NCBI RefSeq assembly: GCF_024506435.1
Contig: NZ_JANIET010000001.1
Location: 3,658,001-3,722,000 of the forward strand
Direction: 5' to 3'
Origin: Pantoea trifolii
Lineage (GTDB): Bacteria; Pseudomonadota; Gammaproteobacteria; Enterobacterales; Enterobacteriaceae
Length of the DNA stretch: 64,000 bases
Part shown: positions 38,790-47,922 of the stretch, in pieces
Layout: each line of letters opens with the position of its first letter
Position numbering within the stretch: position 1 is the first letter of the stretch
Made by a program: the position numbers and the translations under genes
Notes under the pieces: generated by a model
Database searches by the model: none
What the model was told of the DNA's origin: nothing
What the model saw: only the letters and a program-made list of their open reading frames with translations

Positions 38790-40130
38790 TTATTGTCCGG
38801 CGATTTTCATCTCCGGCAGCAGCACCGAACCGCATTGTATATTGCTGCGGGTTTCAATGTCGTTACCGACGGTTACCATATTGAGCCACATATCCTTGAG
38901 GTTGCCAGCGATTGTGATCTCGCTCACAGGATATTGAATTTCACCGTTTTCCACCCAGAAACCGGATGCTCCGCGTGAATAGTCGCCGGTCATACCGTTG
39001 ATGCTGGAGCCCATCATCTCGGTTACCACTAAACCGGTGCCCATCTGCTTCAGCATGTCGTCAAAGCTGTGGCCCTGACCGGCAATACGCCAGTTGTGGA
39101 TGCCGCCCGCGTGGCCGGTGCTCTGCAAACCAAGTTTGCGCGCCGAGTAGCTGGTCAACAGCCAGTTCTGCAGCACGCCATCTTTAATGATGTCACGCGA
39201 TTGAGTGCGCACGCCTTCGCTGTCGAACGGCGTAGATGCCAATCCTTTCAGCAGGTGCGGATGCTCTTCAATGGTCAGCCATTCCGGAAGAATTTGCTTA
39301 CCGAGCGAATCGAGCAGGAAGGTCGATTTGCGGTACACGCTGCTGCCGCTGATCATGCCAACCAGATGGCCAAACAAACCGGTTGCCACTTCCGGCGCGA
39401 AGATCACCGGCGCTTTCATGGTCGAGAGCTTGCGCGGTGCCAGACGCGACAGCGTGCGGCGGGCGCACTCGGCTCCAACCCATTCCGGGCTTTTCAGATC
39501 GTCAAATGAGCGGCCAATGGTGTACGCGTAATCGCGTTCCATGTTGCCATCTTGCTCGGCAATCACACAGCTGGAGAGCGAATGGCGGCTTGAGCAGTAG
39601 CTCTGCAACATGCCGTGGCTGTTGCCGAACACTTTGATGCCAACGTGGCTGTTGAAGCTGCCGCCTTCGGTATTGGTGATGCGCTTGTCAGCTTGTAATG
39701 AAGCCTGTTCCGCCTGAGCGGCCAGTTCGATAGCGCGATCGGCATCGATCTCCCACGGATGGTAGAGATCGAGATCCGGCGCTTCAAACGCCAGCAGCTC
39801 GGGATCGGCCGGTGCGCCGAACGGATCCACCGAGGTGTAGCGCGCGATGTCGATCGCCGCCTGCACGGTGCGTTTGATCGCATCCGGGCTGAGATCGGTG
39901 GAGGAGGCGCTGCCTTTACGGTTTTGATGGTAGACGGTAATGCCGAGCGCACCATCGCTGTTGAATTCGACGTTTTCCACTTCGCCATAGCGGGTACTGA
40001 CGCCGATGCCGGTGGTTTTCGTGACCGCCACTTCAGCACCATCGGTGCTGGCTTTTGCCAGTTCCAACGCCTGCGCGACAGCCTGTTCCAACACTTTACG
40101 TTGTTCTGCAACCTGAGTAGATACGTTCAT
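38790..40130 (-). CDS. pmbA: Metalloprotease subunit PmbA (TldE)
   Basis: The 446-residue protein (E. coli 450) is the TldE/PmbA partner of TldD. Together they form a zinc protease that matures microcin B17 and degrades CcdA and other unfolded peptides. The family region [22 protein letters not shown] is present near the C-terminus, as is the N-terminal [23 protein letters not shown] region. PmbA itself lacks the metal site, which is in TldD (outside the window). It is divergent from darP. Confidence 0.95.
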   Translation of the reverse strand: MNVSTQVAEQRKVLEQAVAQALELAKASTDGAEVAVTKTTGIGVSTRYGEVENVEFNSDGALGITVYHQNRKGSASSTDLSPDAIKRTVQAAIDIARYTSVDPFGAPADPELLAFEAPDLDLYHPWEIDADRAIELAAQAEQASLQADKRITNTEGGSFNSHVGIKVFGNSHGMLQSYCSSRHSLSSCVIAEQDGNMERDYAYTIGRSFDDLKSPEWVGAECARRTLSRLAPRKLSTMKAPVIFAPEVATGLFGHLVGMISGSSVYRKSTFLLDSLGKQILPEWLTIEEHPHLLKGLASTPFDSEGVRTQSRDIIKDGVLQNWLLTSYSARKLGLQSTGHAGGIHNWRIAGQGHSFDDMLKQMGTGLVVTEMMGSSINGMTGDYSRGASGFWVENGEIQYPVSEITIAGNLKDMWLNMVTVGNDIETRSNIQCGSVLLPEMKIAGQ

Positions 40131-40245
40131 CGACCTGCCGTCTAATCTTAAGTATGAATTGTTTGAGTCTATCAGACTCAGAGAACAATTTCGCAGTCGC
40201 CCGATAAACTGGTAGGATTAGCCTCTTTTTTTTGGGAGCCAAGAG

Positions 40246-40788
40246 ATGACAAAGCAGCCCGATGACTGGCTCGACGATGTGCCGGATAATAATGACGAAG
40301 AAGACGAAGAGATTATCTGGGTCAGCAAAAGCGAAATTAAACGCGATGCCGAAGAGCTGAAACGCCTTGGCGCCGAGTTAGTTGATCTGGGGAAAAATTC
40401 CCTCGACAAGATTCCACTCGACGAACAACTGCGCGACGCGATTGAACTGGCGCAGCGCATCAAGAAAGAAGGCCGCCGCCGTCAGCTGCAGCTGATTGGT
40501 AAAATGCTGCGTGCCCGCGATGAAGATCCGATTCGCCAGGCGCTGGATAAGCTGAAGAACCGCCACAACCAGCAGGTTGCGCTGTTCCATAAGCTGGAGA
40601 TGTTGCGCGATCGTTTGATCGAGCAAGGTGATGACGCGGTCGCAGAGGTGTTTAACCTCTATCCGCACGCCGATCGTCAGCAACTGCGCAGCATGATCCG
40701 TAACGCGCAGAAAGAGAAAGCCACTAACAAGCCACCAAAGTCCGCCCGCCTGATTTTCCAGTATCTGCGCGAGCTGGCAGAAGCTTAA
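40246..40788 (+). CDS. darP: Ribosome maturation factor DarP (YjgA)
   Basis: The 180-residue charged protein is the DUF615/YjgA family. DarP associates with late 50S precursors and helps mature the peptidyl-transferase centre. The acidic N-terminus (about 1-25, many D and E) is followed by a helical, K/R-rich body. ATG 40246 follows GGGAGCC. It is divergent from pmbA, as in E. coli, and followed by a repeat element. Confidence 0.94.
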   Translation: MTKQPDDWLDDVPDNNDEEDEEIIWVSKSEIKRDAEELKRLGAELVDLGKNSLDKIPLDEQLRDAIELAQRIKKEGRRRQLQLIGKMLRARDEDPIRQALDKLKNRHNQQVALFHKLEMLRDRLIEQGDDAVAEVFNLYPHADRQQLRSMIRNAQKEKATNKPPKSARLIFQYLRELAEA

Positions 40789-40795
40789 GACCGCT

Positions 40796-40911
40796 GCGGT
40801 TTTCCCCTCATCCCAACCTTCTCCCGCAAGCGGGAGAAGGGGCCGACTGAGCACCGCCTAAACATTCCCTCGCCCGCATGCGGGAGAGGGCTAGGGTGAG
40901 GGGAAAACCGC
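40796..40911. repeat. Two-hairpin inverted-repeat element, copy 3
   Basis: Its ends are a 23-bp inverted repeat with about four mismatches (GCGGTTTTCCCCTCATCCCAACC and GGCTAGGGTGAGGGGAAAACCGC). Inside are two hairpins: CCTTCTCCCG-CAAG-CGGGAGAAGG (40818-40840) and CCTCGCCCGCATGCGGGAGAGG. It lies between the convergent darP and mpl. Confidence 0.8.
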
Positions 40912-40915
40912 TAAA

Positions 40916-42271
40916 TCACCGCCCTAACCGATCCAGCAATTTCTGGTGAATACCACCAAACCCGCCGTTACTCATCACCAGAATCGAATCGCCTGGCTGG
41001 GCTTTCTTCGCCACCATTTCCACCAGCGTATCGATATCCGCGCTCCACTGCGCCGGCTGGATGCACGCCTCGGCGACATCGGAAACCTGCCACGGAATAT
41101 GGTGCGGCTGGAACAGGAACACTTCATCGGCGCGACCCAGCGATGGTGCTAACTCGTTCTTGCTCACGCCCATCTTCATGGTATTTGAACGCGGTTCCAG
41201 CACCGCCAGAATGCGTGCCGTGCCGCCCACTTTGCTGCGCAGCGCCGCCAGCGTGGCGAGAATCGCCGTCGGATGGTGAGCAAAATCGTCGTACACCTTG
41301 ATGGCGTTCACTTCACCACGCAGTTCGAGACGACGACGGGCATTAATGAAGCTGCTCAGCGCTTCACCCGCATCCACCGGTTTCACTCCAACATGACGCG
41401 CCGCTGCAATCGCCATCAGGCCATTGTGCATGTTGTGCTCGCCCACCAGCGCCCAATTCACTTCGCCGACTTTCTCGCCGTCGAGCCAGATCTCCCAATG
41501 TGACGAGTCCGGCGTCAGCTTTTTCGCCTGCCAGTGACCGTTATCGCCGACGGTTTCCTGCTCGCTCCAGCAGCCCATCGCCATCACTTGCTTGATGTTG
41601 TTGTCGTGCTCCGGCAGCAGGATCTTGCCCTGGCCCGGCACGATGCGGATCAAGTGATGGAACTGCTTCTGGATAGCGCGCAGATCGTCAAAGATATCCG
41701 CGTGATCGAATTCGAGGTTGTTGAGGATCAGCGTGCGCGGGCAGTAATGCACAAACTTGGAACGCTTGTCGAAGAACGCGCTGTCGTACTCATCCGCTTC
41801 GATGACGAAGAATGGACTTTTTCCTAATTTTGCCGAAACCTCGAAGTTTCCTGGCACACCACCGATGATAAAGCCCGGTTCCAGGCCGCAGGCCTCGAGA
41901 ATCCACGCTGCCATGCCGGCTGTGGTGGTTTTGCCGTGGGTTCCCGCCACCGCCAGCACCCAACGATCGCGCAGCACGAAATCGTGCAACCATTGCGGGC
42001 CAGAGAGGTAAGGAATGTTGCGTTCCAGTACCGCTTCCACACAAGGATTGCCGCGCGTCATCGCGTTACCAATGATCACCAGATCCGGTTGCGGATCGAG
42101 CTGGCTGGCATCGTAACCTTCTGTCAATTCAATGCCTTGCTGCTCCAGCAACGTGCTCATCGGCGGATAGACATTGGCGTCTGAGCCGGTAACGTCATGT
42201 CCCAGCGAGCGTGCCAGCATCGCCAGTCCACCCATGAAAGTGCCACAAATCCCGAGGATGTGAATACGCAT
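40916..42271 (-). CDS. mpl: UDP-MurNAc:L-Ala-gamma-D-Glu-meso-DAP ligase
   Basis: Mpl recycles cell-wall tripeptide by joining it to UDP-MurNAc. The 451-residue Mur-ligase-family enzyme has the N-terminal [19 protein letters not shown], the ATP loop [13 protein letters not shown], and the central [16 protein letters not shown] and [11 protein letters not shown] motifs. ATG 42271 matches the E. coli start; four extra codons upstream are open. It is divergent from fbp with about 166 bp between starts, as in E. coli. Confidence 0.96.
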   Translation of the reverse strand: MRIHILGICGTFMGGLAMLARSLGHDVTGSDANVYPPMSTLLEQQGIELTEGYDASQLDPQPDLVIIGNAMTRGNPCVEAVLERNIPYLSGPQWLHDFVLRDRWVLAVAGTHGKTTTAGMAAWILEACGLEPGFIIGGVPGNFEVSAKLGKSPFFVIEADEYDSAFFDKRSKFVHYCPRTLILNNLEFDHADIFDDLRAIQKQFHHLIRIVPGQGKILLPEHDNNIKQVMAMGCWSEQETVGDNGHWQAKKLTPDSSHWEIWLDGEKVGEVNWALVGEHNMHNGLMAIAAARHVGVKPVDAGEALSSFINARRRLELRGEVNAIKVYDDFAHHPTAILATLAALRSKVGGTARILAVLEPRSNTMKMGVSKNELAPSLGRADEVFLFQPHHIPWQVSDVAEACIQPAQWSADIDTLVEMVAKKAQPGDSILVMSNGGFGGIHQKLLDRLGR

Positions 42272-42437
42272 AAAGAGATCCATTACTCAAAAGTTCGGCG
42301 CACAGTGTAACGCCGAGTTGAGAGGGAAGAAACGGATTAGGACTATGGTTTTTAAAGTTCAATCGGCTAAACTGCGCTCATACGTTGGTAGCTTGTTACA
42401 GCTGCTGCCACTCCATCGTAGATGCAGGGAATGTGTT

Positions 42438-43445
42438 ATGAAAACGTTAGGCGAATTCATCGTCGAGAAGCAACACGACTTTCCACACGCCACAGGTGAA
42501 CTGACGGCGCTGATTTCTTCCATTAAGCTTGGCGCTAAAATTATCCACCGCGACATCAACAAAGCGGGTCTGGTGGATATTCTGGGTGCCAGCGGCGTGG
42601 AAAACGTGCAGGGTGAGCAGCAGATGAAGCTTGATCTGTTTGCCAACGAAAAGCTGAAAGCCGCCCTGAAAGCACGCGGCGTGGTGGCCGGTATCGCGTC
42701 GGAAGAAGAAGACGAGTTCGTCATCTTTGAAGGCTCCGAGAATGGCAAATACGTTGTATTAATGGATCCGCTGGACGGTTCTTCAAACATCGACGTTAAC
42801 GTTTCCGTCGGCACCATTTTCTCTATCTACCATCGCATCAGCGAGCCGGGCACGCCAATCACCGAAGCCGACTTCATGCAGCCGGGCAACAAGCAGGTTG
42901 CTGCGGGTTACGTGGTTTACGGTTCTTCGACCATGATGGTTTACACCACCGGCGTGGGCGTGCATGCGTTTACTTACGATCCGTCGCTCGGCGTATTCTG
43001 CCTGAGCCACGAGCGCATGACCTTCCCGGAGAAGGGTTACACCTACTCGATCAACGAAGGTAACTACATTCGCTTCCCGCAGGGCGTGAAGAAATACCTG
43101 AAGTTCTGTCAGGAAGAAGATATCGCCACCAAGCGCCCGTATACCTCGCGCTACATTGGGTCACTGGTGGCCGATTTCCACCGTAACCTGCTAAAAGGCG
43201 GCATCTACCTTTACCCCAGCACCGCCAGCCATCCGAAAGGTAAGCTGCGTCTGCTGTACGAATGCAACCCAATGGCCTTCCTGGCGGAGCAAGCGGGCGG
43301 TAAAGCCAGCGATGGTGCCAATCGCATCCTCGACATTCAGCCAGAAACGCTGCATCAGCGCTGCCCGTTCTTCTGCGGCAACGACGCGATGGTGGGCGAC
43401 GTTGAACGCTTCATCCGTGAATATCCGGACGACCATTCAGCGTAA
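42438..43445 (+). CDS. fbp: Fructose-1,6-bisphosphatase class I
   Basis: Fbp hydrolyses fructose 1,6-bisphosphate to fructose 6-phosphate in gluconeogenesis. The 335-residue enzyme (E. coli 332) carries the metal-site motif [14 protein letters not shown] and the substrate motif ([20 protein letters not shown]). ATG 42438 follows AGGGA; the frame is open further upstream without a family match. The neighbours mpl and darP are as in E. coli. Confidence 0.97.
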   Translation: MKTLGEFIVEKQHDFPHATGELTALISSIKLGAKIIHRDINKAGLVDILGASGVENVQGEQQMKLDLFANEKLKAALKARGVVAGIASEEEDEFVIFEGSENGKYVVLMDPLDGSSNIDVNVSVGTIFSIYHRISEPGTPITEADFMQPGNKQVAAGYVVYGSSTMMVYTTGVGVHAFTYDPSLGVFCLSHERMTFPEKGYTYSINEGNYIRFPQGVKKYLKFCQEEDIATKRPYTSRYIGSLVADFHRNLLKGGIYLYPSTASHPKGKLRLLYECNPMAFLAEQAGGKASDGANRILDIQPETLHQRCPFFCGNDAMVGDVERFIREYPDDHSA

Positions 43446-43463
43446 TTTTTTCCCGCTGTAGCA

Positions 43464-43487
43464 AGCCCGCCTTAGTGCGGGCTTTTT
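43464..43487 (+). terminator. Terminator after fbp
   Basis: AGCCCGC pairs with GCGGGCT, followed by five T residues. It overlaps the end of the convergent sfsB-like gene. Confidence 0.8.
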
Positions 43488-43750
43488 GTTTTCATATTTC
43501 TGATTTTGGCCTGGCGATCAATTAACGCGCCATCTTCCGCATAATAACGACTCGGCCAAATTTCTGCGGGCGAAATACCAATCGCATCGGCAATTAATAA
43601 TTCCCCTTTTGGCCACGGCCGCACTAATGCATTGGCGAGCGTGGTTGAACATAATCCAGATTGCCGCGACACCGCCGCCATTGACGTTCCTTTCTTTCGC
43701 AGAGCAGCAATAATATCGGCAGGATGCCAGTCTTGTTTTGCATTATTCAC
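43472..43750 (-). CDS. Ner/SfsB (Nlp)-family DNA-binding protein
   Basis: The 92-residue protein closely resembles E. coli SfsB/Nlp and phage Mu Ner: DWHPADIIAALRKKGTSMAAVSRQSGL begins a helix-turn-helix, followed by NALVRPWPKGE and IWPSRYY. Such proteins are transcription regulators. The gene is divergent from another small HTH gene; the 91 bp between them hold two matching palindromes. Its last bases overlap the fbp terminator. Confidence 0.87.
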   Translation of the reverse strand: MNNAKQDWHPADIIAALRKKGTSMAAVSRQSGLCSTTLANALVRPWPKGELLIADAIGISPAEIWPSRYYAEDGALIDRQAKIRNMKTKSPH

Positions 43751-43786
43751 GTAACTCTCCTTAGTCCGCTTATCTGTTCTATTTAC

Positions 43787-43809
43787 GATACTACGTTACT
43801 CGTAGTATC
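43787..43809. promoter_or_regulatory. Operator-like palindrome 1 (CTACG-N5-CGTAG)
   Basis: GATACTACG-TTACT-CGTAGTATC is a perfect 9-bp inverted repeat midway between the two divergent regulator genes. The core is repeated at 43825. Confidence 0.75.
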
Positions 43810-43824
43810 TGACAAGCAGTAAAT

Positions 43825-43839
43825 CTACGATTCTCGTAG
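43825..43839. promoter_or_regulatory. Operator-like palindrome 2 (CTACG-N5-CGTAG)
   Basis: CTACG-ATTCT-CGTAG shares the core and spacing of the palindrome at 43787-43809; the centres are 34 bp apart. It ends two bases before the HTH start codon, so a bound protein would block that gene's translation-start region or promoter. Confidence 0.75.
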
Positions 43840-43841
43840 CC

Positions 43842-44114
43842 ATGAAATCGACCTCCTCTCTCCAGCTAACCTTCCAAAGACGCTTGAAACAAGCGCGTCT
43901 GGCTAAAGGTTTGTCGCAAAAAGGATTGGGGATTGCAGCGGGGATCGATGAGTTTGTTGCCAGCACGCGAATTAATCGTTACGAGAATGGAATTCATCAG
44001 GTTGATTTGGATACAGCGCAGCGATTGGCGGATGTATTAGAAATTCCCGCTGCCTATTTTTACGCGGAAGATGATGCACTCGCCGAAATCATTCGTACGC
44101 ATAAAAATAATTAA
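43842..44114 (+). CDS. XRE/Cro-CI-family HTH regulator
   Basis: The 90-residue protein has one Cro/CI helix-turn-helix (about 8-68; RRLKQARLAKGLSQKGLGIAAGI and INRYENGIHQVD). No other domain is visible. The ATG lies directly after an operator-like palindrome and there is no Shine-Dalgarno sequence, so the transcript may be near-leaderless. With the divergent Ner/SfsB-like gene it forms a small two-regulator switch, resembling a phage immunity region, although no other phage gene is near. Confidence 0.85.
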   Translation: MKSTSSLQLTFQRRLKQARLAKGLSQKGLGIAAGIDEFVASTRINRYENGIHQVDLDTAQRLADVLEIPAAYFYAEDDALAEIIRTHKNN

Positions 44115-44217
44115 ATTCGGGCTTAATGATTCGCTGCATCTAAATACGTGCGGCGATAAATTAATTATTGGGTCGCTATTTATCGCGACCCAACTTATTT
44201 CACGCCTGTTAACTTTA

Positions 44218-45780
44218 TTACGCCGCAGACACGCGGAATTGCGCCATCGAATCCTGCAACTGCTGCGACTGCGCTTCCAGCGATTGGGTTGCGGCGCTGG
44301 CTTCTTCGACTAACGCGGCGTTCTGCTGCGCAGCTTCATCCATCTGCGTCACCGCCTGATTCACCTGCTCGATACCGCGACTCTGCTCTTCCGAGGCAAT
44401 AGAGATCTCTTTCATCAGTGTGGTGACACGCATCACTTCGCTGGAGATCTCATCCATGGTTTCACCGGCGCGCGTGGCCATGTCGCTGCCCTCTTGCACC
44501 CGCGTCTGCGATTCCGCGATCAGCTCGCGGATCTCTTTGGCGGCGGTAGCGCTGCGTCCGGCCAGCGTGCGTACTTCATTAGCGACCACGGCGAAGCCGC
44601 GCCCTTGCTCACCGGCACGCGCGGCTTCGACCGCGGCGTTCAGCGCCAGAATGTTGGTCTGGAAAGCAATGCCATCAATCACGCTGAGAATGTCGCCGAT
44701 GCGATTGGAGCTTTGAGTGATCTCCTGCATCTTCTCCATCACGTAGCCGACCACTTCGGCACCACGATCGGCGCTGTCAGAGACATTGCTGGCAAGCTGA
44801 TTGGCCTCTTTGGCATTGCTGGCATTGAGACGTACCGTCGCAGTAAGTTGCTCCATGCTGGCGGCGGTTTGCTCCAGCGAGGCGGCTGACTCTTCGGTAC
44901 GCTGGGAAAGATGCACGGTGCCCGCCGCTAACTCGCGGCTGCCCACATCAATCTGCAAGCTGGCTTCGCGCACCTGACTGACCGAACTGCTGAGCGCCAG
45001 CTGCATATTCGCCAGCGCCTGAGTGAGACGACCTAACTCATTCTTTCCGGCGGCTGGCAGCGGCTGTGATAAATCGCCCGCCGCAATTTGCTCCAGATGC
45101 AGAATTGCACCATCGAGTGGACGCAGCAGCAGACGACGCAGCAGTTGCCAGGCCAGCACAATCAGCAGCAAGGTCAGCGCCATGGAAACGCCAATCAGAA
45201 TCTTCAGCTGCAGCTCATCATGCGCGGCCTGCGCCAGGCGCGCTGCCGAAACGTCATTGGCGTAGACGCTAAAATCATTCACTGCTTTCGAGTAATTGGC
45301 TGCCAGCGCCGACTGTTTGCCTTCCAGCACCTGATAATATTCATCGGTGTACTGCTTTTTCAGGGCATCAATCATCGGTGTGATGCCCTCTTTCTCGTAC
45401 GCGTTATAGGTCGCGACGACAGCGTCAGCCAGGGTTTTGCCGTGAGCGGTGACCGTGCCGGCCTCCACAAAGGCCTGCAAATACTTATGAGAACTTTCTA
45501 CTGCCGCCTGGGTTTGTTTGGTGACAACATCGCCGTCATCCAGTAAACCAATTTCAATTTTACGCACCGCCAATGCGGCGCTAGCACGCGCGCGCATCAG
45601 TTCGGAACGACTTTGATACAAGGCATTGAGCTCAATCCCCTGTATGCGGTTGAGCGCATCCAGTGATTGATTGCCTGCGTTGATGGCCGAGATGCCCATC
45701 GCGCTGACTGCCAGCAGCAGCAGCGTCATAAAAGCCAAAAGCGTGAGTAATGCTGTACGAATTGATAGCTGTTTGAACAT
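44218..45780 (-). CDS. Methyl-accepting chemotaxis protein (Tsr/Tar-type)
   Basis: The 520-residue receptor has a first membrane segment (about 8-30) and a periplasmic four-helix ligand domain (about 35-190). A second membrane segment, a HAMP domain and the signalling hairpin follow, with the conserved tip [35 protein letters not shown] split across it. It ends in SAA without the NWETF-type pentapeptide that binds CheR and CheB, so it probably depends on other receptors for adaptation. GGGGA precedes ATG 45780. A likely FliA promoter lies upstream. The ligand is unknown. Confidence 0.92.
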   Translation of the reverse strand: MFKQLSIRTALLTLLAFMTLLLLAVSAMGISAINAGNQSLDALNRIQGIELNALYQSRSELMRARASAALAVRKIEIGLLDDGDVVTKQTQAAVESSHKYLQAFVEAGTVTAHGKTLADAVVATYNAYEKEGITPMIDALKKQYTDEYYQVLEGKQSALAANYSKAVNDFSVYANDVSAARLAQAAHDELQLKILIGVSMALTLLLIVLAWQLLRRLLLRPLDGAILHLEQIAAGDLSQPLPAAGKNELGRLTQALANMQLALSSSVSQVREASLQIDVGSRELAAGTVHLSQRTEESAASLEQTAASMEQLTATVRLNASNAKEANQLASNVSDSADRGAEVVGYVMEKMQEITQSSNRIGDILSVIDGIAFQTNILALNAAVEAARAGEQGRGFAVVANEVRTLAGRSATAAKEIRELIAESQTRVQEGSDMATRAGETMDEISSEVMRVTTLMKEISIASEEQSRGIEQVNQAVTQMDEAAQQNAALVEEASAATQSLEAQSQQLQDSMAQFRVSAA

Positions 45781-45835
45781 GATTATCCCCGTTTGCAAGA
45801 AAAGGCAGAAATCCGCTGGCCCTAAAACGGAAAGA

Positions 45836-45863
45836 TTATCGGCCGTTGATCGCAGAAACTTTA
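45836..45863 (-). promoter_or_regulatory. Sigma-28 (FliA) promoter of the chemoreceptor gene
   Basis: Read on the minus strand, TAAAGTTT (45863-45856) and GCCGATAA (45843-45836) match the FliA boxes exactly. The spacer is 12 bp, one more than the usual 11. The promoter lies about 55 bp before the receptor start, so the gene should be co-expressed with flagella. Confidence 0.75.
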
Positions 45864-45949
45864 TCCATTGTTGATGGTCAATTGGCTGACGATCACCCAG
45901 ACTTCATTTTTACTGAACTCTGCCCCAGCAAAATTTAAGGAATGAAACG

Positions 45950-46363
45950 ATGAAAAAATGGCTCCCGATGGCGTGTTTGTTGGTCAGTGGTTTTGCTGCA
46001 GCACAACAAAACCCTATCGATCAGCAGCTCGATCAGTGTCTGAAAGAGGAATCCAGCACCGCCGGTATGTCTCAATGCTACGGCACGGCCAATAAAGCCT
46101 GGGATAAAGAGATGAACGCGCAATACACCCAAGCGATGAAAAAATTAACCGGCGCGCCTAAAGACAAAGTGCGCAACGCCCAGCGCGCGTGGCTGACTTA
46201 TCGCGACAGCTGGCTGGATGCCAGCCGCAGCTATTTTGTTAGCAGTCAGGGCACGATGGCCGCGCTGTCGGTTGGTGCGCAGGGCGTGAGTCTGGTGCGC
46301 AATCAGGCGCTGATGTTGCAATCAATTAACAAAGGCAGTTGCGCCAACCCCGACGATTGTTGA
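45950..46363 (+). CDS. LprI/DUF1311-family periplasmic protein
   Basis: The 137-residue precursor has a signal peptide (MKKWLPMACLLVSGFAAA). The LprI domain has conserved cysteines and the motifs CLKEESSTAGMSQCY, AWDKEMN and AQRAWLTYRD. Mycobacterial LprI inhibits lysozyme; the role of enterobacterial members is less clear. AAGGA precedes ATG 45950. It is divergent from the chemoreceptor. Confidence 0.85.
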   Translation: MKKWLPMACLLVSGFAAAQQNPIDQQLDQCLKEESSTAGMSQCYGTANKAWDKEMNAQYTQAMKKLTGAPKDKVRNAQRAWLTYRDSWLDASRSYFVSSQGTMAALSVGAQGVSLVRNQALMLQSINKGSCANPDDC

Positions 46364-46388
46364 TTAATGTAAGCGTTTAATACGCTTA

Positions 46389-46408
46389 GCGCTGGCATCG
46401 GCCAGCGC
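46389..46408. repeat. GCTGGCATCGGCCAGC hairpin
   Basis: GCGCTGGC-ATCG-GCCAGCGC forms an 8-bp stem between the LprI-like and YeaL-like genes. The same core follows exuT at 17072-17091. Confidence 0.6.
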
Positions 46409-46433
46409 GCCCATTCATCTGCAGGGAGAAACC

Positions 46434-46883
46434 ATGGCTGCTTATGCCTCCACCATCATTCTTGTTTGCCTCGCCGTCCTCAGCTATTTCGTTCATAACA
46501 GCGCCGTTACCATTTCGATTCTGATCCTGCTGGCGATTAAGCTCACTCCGCTGTCGCAATTCTTTCCCTATGTGGAAAAACAGGGCATTCAGATTGGCAT
46601 CATCATCCTCACCGTTGCGGTGATGGCGCCGCTGGCCAGCGGCACGCTGCCTGCTTCTTCGCTGTTGAAATCGTTCGCCAACTGGCAATCGATTATCGCG
46701 ATTGTGGTGGGCGTTTTTGTCGCCTGGCTGGGCGGGCGCGGCGTGAACTTTATGAGCGTGCAGCCGTCGGTGATTGGTGGGCTGTTGATTGGTACGGTGA
46801 TTGGCGTGGCCTTCTTCCGTGGTGTGCCGGTCGGACCACTGATTGCTGCGGGGATCGTCTCGCTGTTTGTCACCGCGAAGTAG
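46434..46883 (+). CDS. yeaL: UPF0756 (DUF441) membrane protein, YeaL-like
   Basis: The 149-residue protein has four hydrophobic segments and aligns closely with E. coli YeaL ([37 protein letters not shown]). Function is unknown. GGGAGAA precedes ATG 46434. In E. coli yeaL lies elsewhere. Here it is part of a patch between fbp and ppa that replaces the ytfQRT-yjfF sugar transporter. Confidence 0.88.
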   Translation: MAAYASTIILVCLAVLSYFVHNSAVTISILILLAIKLTPLSQFFPYVEKQGIQIGIIILTVAVMAPLASGTLPASSLLKSFANWQSIIAIVVGVFVAWLGGRGVNFMSVQPSVIGGLLIGTVIGVAFFRGVPVGPLIAAGIVSLFVTAK

Positions 46884-46983
46884 CGCCTTGGAGCATTCCG
46901 AAACGCCAAAAAGGGGGCATACTTTCAGAGTCAGTTGGCTATAATAGCCGTCACTCAACATATGACTAATGAAGGAAAGCCAG

Positions 46984-47514
46984 ATGAGTTTGAACCAGGT
47001 GCCTGCAGGTAAAGAGTTGCCAGAAGATATCTACGTTGTCATTGAGATCCCGGCTAATGCCGATCCGATCAAATATGAAGTCGACAAAGAGTCTGGCGCC
47101 CTGTTTGTAGATCGTTTCATGTCTACCGCCATGTTCTATCCGTGCAACTACGGTTACATCAACCACACGCTGTCTCTGGATGGTGATCCGGTTGACGTGC
47201 TGGTGCCAACCCCGTATCCGCTGGTGCCGGGCTCAGTGATTCGCTGCCGTCCCGTTGGCGTGCTGAAAATGACCGACGAGTCTGGCGAAGATGCCAAACT
47301 GGTTGCGGTTCCGCACACCAAGCTGAGCAAAGAGTACGATCACATCAAAGATGTGAACGACCTGCCAGAACTGCTGAAAGCGCAGATCACCCACTTCTTC
47401 GAGCACTACAAAGATCTGGAAAAAGGCAAATGGGTGAAGGTTGACGGCTGGGACAACGCAGAAGCGGCCAAAGCTGAAATCATCGCCTCTTACGAGCGCG
47501 CGCAGAAGAAATAA
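46984..47514 (+). CDS. ppa: Inorganic pyrophosphatase
   Basis: Ppa hydrolyses pyrophosphate and drives biosynthetic reactions. The 176-residue family I enzyme has the metal-site motif DGDPVDVLV and the KYEVDKESG and YPCNYGYI regions. ATG 46984 follows AAGGAAAG; a frame start 15 bp upstream is out of line with the family. A bidirectional hairpin follows. Confidence 0.97.
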   Translation: MSLNQVPAGKELPEDIYVVIEIPANADPIKYEVDKESGALFVDRFMSTAMFYPCNYGYINHTLSLDGDPVDVLVPTPYPLVPGSVIRCRPVGVLKMTDESGEDAKLVAVPHTKLSKEYDHIKDVNDLPELLKAQITHFFEHYKDLEKGKWVKVDGWDNAEAAKAEIIASYERAQKK

Positions 47515-47533
47515 GCCTCTTTCTGCCATGCAT

Positions 47534-47565
47534 AAAAAAACACCGTCCAATGGACGGTGTTTTTA
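47534..47565. terminator. Bidirectional terminator between ppa and ytfP
   Basis: AAAAACACCGTCC and GGACGGTGTTTTT form a long stem with A and T runs on the two sides, so it can end both convergent genes. Confidence 0.92.
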
Positions 47566-47566
47566 T

Positions 47567-47920
47567 TTATGCCTCTGTTTCGCCATCTCGCCTTAACCAG
47601 TCACCGCTCGCGATATGCGTGCGACCCGCGACTGAGCGCTGATAGACATACAGCCAGGCACTGCCGTAAGGCGTCTGAATAAGCTGGCGTTTGTATTCGC
47701 CATTTTTGGTGCGCAAGGCATCAAGTTCGCCGAGCGTGCTGGCGTCAATGCGATACACCTCGCAATAGACGCTGCCTTCTCCTTCCACCACGCCCGGATA
47801 GTGACCCAGATTGTAGAGATCAAACCCCACAATCTGATGGTCGCTGAGCCACTGCGCATTCGTCATCCAATGACTGTTTCCCTGTTTGCGCCGTAAACTG
47901 CCATAGACAATTATTCGCAT
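47567..47920 (-). CDS. ytfP: Gamma-glutamylcyclotransferase-fold protein YtfP
   Basis: The 117-residue protein has the AIG2/GGCT fold opening (IIVYGSLRRKQGNSHWM) and a conserved Glu (GEYKRQ). Its enzymatic role is not established; the fold suggests gamma-glutamyl amine cyclotransferase-like activity. It starts 2 bp after the tamB stop, so it is the third gene of tamA-tamB-ytfP. Confidence 0.92.
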   Translation of the reverse strand: MRIIVYGSLRRKQGNSHWMTNAQWLSDHQIVGFDLYNLGHYPGVVEGEGSVYCEVYRIDASTLGELDALRTKNGEYKRQLIQTPYGSAWLYVYQRSVAGRTHIASGDWLRRDGETEA

Positions 47921-47922
47921 TG

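Noticed and set aside
43472..46883. Prophage remnant between fbp and ppa
   Set aside because: Two small regulators resemble phage proteins, but no integrase, structural gene or attachment repeat is visible, and the Ner-like protein matches chromosomal SfsB closely.
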